A DNA stretch of 64,000 nucleotides from positions 15,168,950-15,232,949 of the forward strand of contig NC_034009.1 in the NCBI RefSeq assembly GCF_000346465.2, written 5' to 3'. The translations under genes were made by a program, and so were the position numbers. Source of the stretch: Prunus persica. Its lineage: Eukaryota; Streptophyta; Magnoliopsida; Rosales; Rosaceae. The notes beneath the pieces were generated by a model. That model saw only the letters and a program-made list of their open reading frames with translations, did no database searches and was not told where the DNA came from. Below, piece by piece: positions 59,904 through 64,000 of the stretch (its first letter is position 1; each line of letters opens with the position of its first letter).

Positions 59904-61153
59904 ATATATGTATATCACAAAACATCCTTGAAGTTCACACACCTATCACAAATGGTACTTATGAAAATTTTTAATTTTTTAAATTTAAATTTCATAAAAA
60001 ATTTTGTTTTCTATTGATGAATTATAATTATTTTAAAATATATATTAAATTTTAAATACATGTGACACTATATTATTGTAGATGTTGGCTCCATATATAT
60101 GCCACATCAACAAACTAATGAAGTTTTTAAAAACTAATTAAAAAATTTATAAAATTTAAAAATGAAAAAAAAACTAAAGTTTTAAGGTTCATAAATGGTC
60201 CTCAAAATTAAAATCCTTCTATAAATGATTTTTTCATTTATAAATATTTTTAAAAAGAAAACCAAAATTTTATGAATTTTTAATTAAAAAATAAAAAAAA
60301 TTCATAGGGACAATTTGTGATAAGTGTGTAAACCTCAGGGATATTTTGTGATATATATGTATATCACGTCAGCAAACTAACAGAGTTTTTGACAGAACCT
60401 AACGGCAGGGACCATTTGTGATTGTACATACTAACCTTGAGTGACCCAAAAAAATATTAAGGATGCAATCTGATAGTTTCGTAAACCTTAGGGATATTTT
60501 GTGATAATAAGCCTAAAAAAAAATCCATCAAAATTAGCAAGTTGTTGAATACCAAAAAACTTTTTATTACTTGTTTAAAGTCCAGATTGAATACCACTAG
60601 ATTTGGACACCCTCTTTCAAATATCCTAATAGTCCTGATTGAATACCACAAGACTTATTTAGATTATTTAAAAGTCTTAATTGAATACCACAAGACTTAT
60701 TTATCCCAAAATAGTCTTTTAAAATCCCAATTGAATACACCCCCCTTAATCTAAACTGTCGGCTTTGATATGGATTTATTTTTCACCATTAATCAATGTA
60801 ATTGTTAGTTTCATATTTCAATTTGAATGAAATATGGCCATACATTAGAGAGTTGTTGGAGAAGAACTTTGTACATTTGCATCATTTTAATAACTTCCTC
60901 ATTTTAATAAATCTCAGCCAAGCCCTGGGCCCACCATTTTAATAACTTCCCTATCATTTAGGCAGCTTTCCTCTCTCATCTCTCTTGGATTTTCTATTAC
61001 AGGACCCACTTGGCTGGGTGTAAAATTAGCTTGAAGGCATCTTTTTCCCATCTCATGGCTATGATGTACACCTCCTCATTACAGGACATTCTGACAACCA
61101 AATGTGTATATTTGACATACACCTCCATGTACACTTTACCATTGTGGATGCTC

Positions 61154-61890
61154 TTAGAGCTCACGAAACTTTCACATTTGAGGCATTTAGGGATGAATAA
61201 ATTGACCAGGGATCTTGCCTTTAAGTGAAGAACACGGTAACACATGTATCTAGAAATGGCTGTCTAGTTTAAGGAAATGCAATCAGAGCCTTCTGAATTG
61301 AAGTAAAGACAAGTTTCCAGCAATGGGAAAATGATCGTCGAGCTTTTGAAGAAATAAGTCATTACCACCCAAATTAACCTATGCAACAACTCCTAGAAAG
61401 TCCTAGCTAAAAAAACAAACAAAATCATTAAAAGTAGAAATCTCATTCCCTTCTTATACCTCATCATCGACACTAGCTAGCCCTCATAAGCCACCAATCC
61501 ACTGCTCATACCACCAAGGCCAACCTACCCACCACTCTTATTTTTTTCTCTGTCTCTGTCTGTCTGTCTATATATATATATATATATCTCTCTCTCTCTC
61601 TCTCATAATCAAAATACAAAGAAGCAGAACATACCTTCCAATTTCCATTCATGGACACTCCCAACCAAACCCTAAACTCATCATCTGTGCAAGTCCTAAT
61701 CCACCCACTTTTTTCACTTACATTCACATCCACTTCCTATGCACCTTCCCAAACCCATCTTAAATATTTTAGTAAAACCCCACATGACCCGCCCTCAAAT
61801 TCCCCCTCTGAACTCGGGAAAGGTCCTATGCATGTCCGACATCCCTCAAATGTTCGGCCCACTTACTAAACTACCATTACTAGAAGATTA
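61154..61890. other. Intergenic; microsatellite and LTR fragment
   Basis: Contains (TA)n(TC)n at 61569-61604. A piece at about 61795-61865 (AAGGTCCTATGCATGTCCGA) resembles the start of the solo LTR at 57020. No supported gene. Confidence 0.5.
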
Positions 61891-62179
61891 AGGGTTTGTT
61901 TGATAGGAGGGATTAGACAAGACTAGACTAGCAAAATGCCTACATTCAAGTGCATATATTCAAAACATAACATGGATATGTTGCCTAACTTGGAGGGAAA
62001 ATGAGGACTATCTGTAAGAGGTTGTTGTGGGATTAGAAGGGATAAGTTTTAGATCAAACTCTTATGAATAGTCCTCTCTTATCCTCCAAATTAGACAACA
62101 ATATCCATATTATGCCTTGATTGCACATGAATTGTAGCCACTTTGCGAGTCTAGTCTAATCATCCCTAACAACTAAATG
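61891..62179. mobile_element. Candidate Tourist-like MITE, 289 bp
   Basis: The left end AGGGTTTGTTTGATAGGAGG followed by GATTAGACAAGACTAGAC is matched in complement by the right end (TAGGGATGATTAGACTAGAC). TTA flanks both ends (61888-61890 and 62180-62182). The outermost bases match poorly, so the borders are tentative. Confidence 0.55.
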
Positions 62180-63974
62180 TTAGAAAACATAATAATAATA
62201 TTTTCTCAAACGTTGCATGCATAAAGTATACAAATATACAATATCACAACAATAACAACATGTTCTTAGTCCTTTTAACAACACCATCATCTTTAAATCC
62301 CAATAAAAAAACACAAAAAAGGGTATCCAACCCATCTACCATCCCCAAACAATGCATTCACCATTGTGGTATCGTTCCAATTCTCTTTGAACATTAGTCT
62401 AAAGATCAAAATACTAGTAAAATGACATATGCGATGACATAGAGAGGGATAAAGAAGAAACATACAAGAATAGCACGAAGCACAATCTAATAAGTAGCCT
62501 AAATGAATATTAGGTCACCTAATGTGATGATGAGGGAAGGCAGCCCCCACCATACCAACCCAAGAGAAGCTATTGCACTGAAAAAGTAAAATGAGGGATA
62601 ACAAGTGTAGTAGGTGTGCGGTAAACATATGCAATAGCTCATGCTCTCAATGACACAAGTTTTTCAAAAGAGAAAAAAATGACACAAATTTTTTACCCAA
62701 GAAATTAAGAACGTTCATAGATCATTTATCACATGGTTGATTCATCTTTATTAATTGCATATCTATTCGAAGTTCATTTTAATTTCATCTTAATCATTCA
62801 TCGAATCATGTTTTACACTAAATATAAAACTTGCTTTCCATCTTTATTAGGAATGCACTAGCAAAAGGTGCCCATGCGATGCTGCGGGTTTTAAAATTGT
62901 GTGAAATGTATATAAAGCGATGAAAATAGGCACGGAACATCGTTCTATTTATATATACATGAAAATGTAAATAGTGCCATCACTGTTAGTTTTTCAAGTT
63001 TTAGTTACAAAAGATAAACTAATAACATGTTTTATATACTGTTTGATATCTTAAAATATTGGGCATATTTTAATAGAAAAAAAATATCAAAATATGAGAA
63101 GTTTTGAGCTGTGCATTGATCAACATAGCTTGTACAACTGTTTATCTATATGCTATTGGGTCGTAGAAGGGGATTTTTCCTTTTTTATGTATGTTTGAAG
63201 GGGATTTAGTTGTTGCTGGCTTTGCTGCAGAGCCGACTTATGCTTCTTTTCCTTAGCAGAGATTTTAACTATGTTCCCATAAAGTTAGAAAATGCCATGT
63301 GTTAATGTTGATGAATGAAAATTTTTTGAGTGAGGGCAATAACTAATATGATAGAATTAAGTTAAAAAATTAAACATGACAAACAATAATGTAGATATAT
63401 TAAGCATTGTATTAACTTGACAGACAAAAGTATAAGTTCAATCTGTCAAATCAATTGAAAATAAATTGAGGACAATTGTGACAATTTATTAAAGATGTAT
63501 AAGAGATTTAAGCAAAAACACTTGAGCTTTAATAGAATCAAATCAAGGGGTGTTGAATCTGTTGTCATCAATTTGGTAAACGGCAGGTGTTAGTGTAGAG
63601 AAATGAGAAAATTTTAGTGAAGACAATGACTATCGTAAAAGAATTAAGGCCAACAACATAAACTGCACAAACATAAATTTAAATAATCTTAAACACCTAA
63701 TGATCTACAAACAGAAATAAGATAACCTAATGACCTAATGATGGATAAGTAAGTTGTAGAAGCAGTAACAATCTATGAACAACCATATGGGAAAAAAGTG
63801 CATAGAATAGAAATGCTATCAAATTTATGTCATAATTGAAAGGAAAAAAAACAATTACATGAGGCACCAAAGGAACAGAAGGGAAAGCTTTTCGAAATTT
63901 AAGGTTAAACCACGTATCATTATAGTAAAACTTCAAATAGAAAAGCTTAAAATTGGGGAAAAAAAATAGAGTAA
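62180..63974. other. Intergenic, no gene seen
   Basis: AT-rich DNA with only short frames of random composition; no repeat with definable ends noticed. Confidence 0.45.
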
Positions 63975-64000
63975 GAGCACCACCACCCCAAAGGGCAAGG
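63975..64000 (+). mobile_element. Possible left end of another Tourist/Harbinger element cut by the window edge
   Basis: TAA followed by GAGCACCACCACCCCAAAGG resembles the GAGCA..TCCACC ends of the elements at 17061-21430. Only 26 bp are visible. Confidence 0.3.

Larger units (their letters stand above)
56848..60516. mobile_element. Foldback/Mutator-like element with ~160-bp inverted arms, interrupted by an LTR
   Basis: The left arm (GGCTTATTATCACAAAACAT..., through CTATCAGATTGCATCCTTAA, ACAAATGGTCCCTGCCGTTA to about 57019) recurs in complement at about 60365-60516 with high identity. A second, shorter inverted pair of similar design (TATCACAAAACATCC...CACACCTATCACAAATGG) spans about 59912-60355. 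No transposase of its own. It sits inside Harbinger element 3, between its ORF1 and right end. Confidence 0.75.
52339..60745. mobile_element. PIF/Harbinger element 3, nested in the MITE and itself interrupted
   Basis: Ends GGGGGGTGTATTCAATTGAG and (complement of the right end) GGGGGGTGTATTCAATTGGG continue as inverted repeats through GATTTTAAAAGACTATT. Both are bordered by TTAA. It carries two minus-strand genes, a MYB/SANT ORF1 (54984-55987) and a DDE transposase (52961-54403), in tandem rather than convergent, unlike elements 1 and 2. The segment 56848-60516 is a later insertion. Confidence 0.85.
52058..61153. mobile_element. Outer Tourist-like MITE split by nested insertions
   Basis: The left end GAGCATCTACAGTGAAGAAG pairs with the right end, whose complement starts GAGCATCCACAATGGTAAAG; both continue with AGTGTA(A/C)AT..GGAGGTGTA. 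TTA flanks both (52055-52057 and 61154-61156). Own sequence is only 52058-52338 and 60746-61153 (about 0.7 kb); the rest is later insertions. Confidence 0.75.

Noticed and set aside
1..64000. tRNA, rRNA or snoRNA genes
   Set aside because: Looked for cloverleaf-like B-box and conserved arms by eye; nothing convincing. A tRNAscan or Infernal run would settle this.

Overview
This is nuclear DNA of a flowering plant. Genes are intron-rich and spaced about 5-10 kb apart, the intergenic DNA is AT-rich and dense in microsatellites, and transposable elements fill most of the remainder. The products are plant-specific (carotenoid isomerase, atypical aspartic protease, TPD1-like secreted protein, ATX-type histone methyltransferase). 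The style of the repeats (ACGACG-rich CACTA ends, Tourist/Harbinger MITEs) suggests a Rosaceae genome, perhaps Prunus; that is inference, not proof. Two runs of exactly 100 N (12633-12732 and 31009-31108) mark assembly gaps.

Host genes. Four genes can be rebuilt exon by exon: (1) Z-ISO, 15-cis-zeta-carotene isomerase, + strand, 14207-16489, 4 exons, 386 aa; (2) an A36/A39-type aspartic protease, + strand, 23386-29812, 10 exons, 501 aa, with signal peptide and a GPI-like tail; (3) a small two-exon TPD1-like secreted cysteine-rich protein, - strand, 31933-32546, 136 aa; (4) an ATX1/ATX2-type trithorax H3K4 methyltransferase, - strand, 38102-51334, 24 exons, 1091 aa (PWWP, FYRN/FYRC, PHD, extended PHD, SET, post-SET). 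In all four, exon phases close across every junction.

Mobile elements. 1-4068 is the right part of a CACTA element carrying a Transposase_24 gene and a captured, decayed piece of the proteasome subunit gene RPN6. 4600-7800 holds LTR-type debris with several kinds of short repeat. 8414-13444 and 17061-21430 are two pairs of PIF/Harbinger-type elements in which neighbours abut and share one TTA target site. A long palindromic MITE flanked by (TA)n lies at about 12218-13054. 52058-61153 is a four-level nest: Tourist-like MITE, then an 8.4-kb Harbinger element with MYB/SANT and DDE genes, then a foldback element, then a 2.9-kb solo LTR with an ATATA target duplication. LINE 3' fragments of one family sit in introns of both the protease gene (one with a 13-bp target duplication and poly(A)) and the ATX gene.

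The host genes do not form a pathway; they are ordinary neighbours. The noteworthy material is in the transposons: the RPN6 transduplication, the abutting Harbinger pairs, the all-transition decay of the 17.4-21.4 kb Harbinger element, the nested insertion, and a 62-bp near-perfect hairpin between the protease and the TPD1-like gene.
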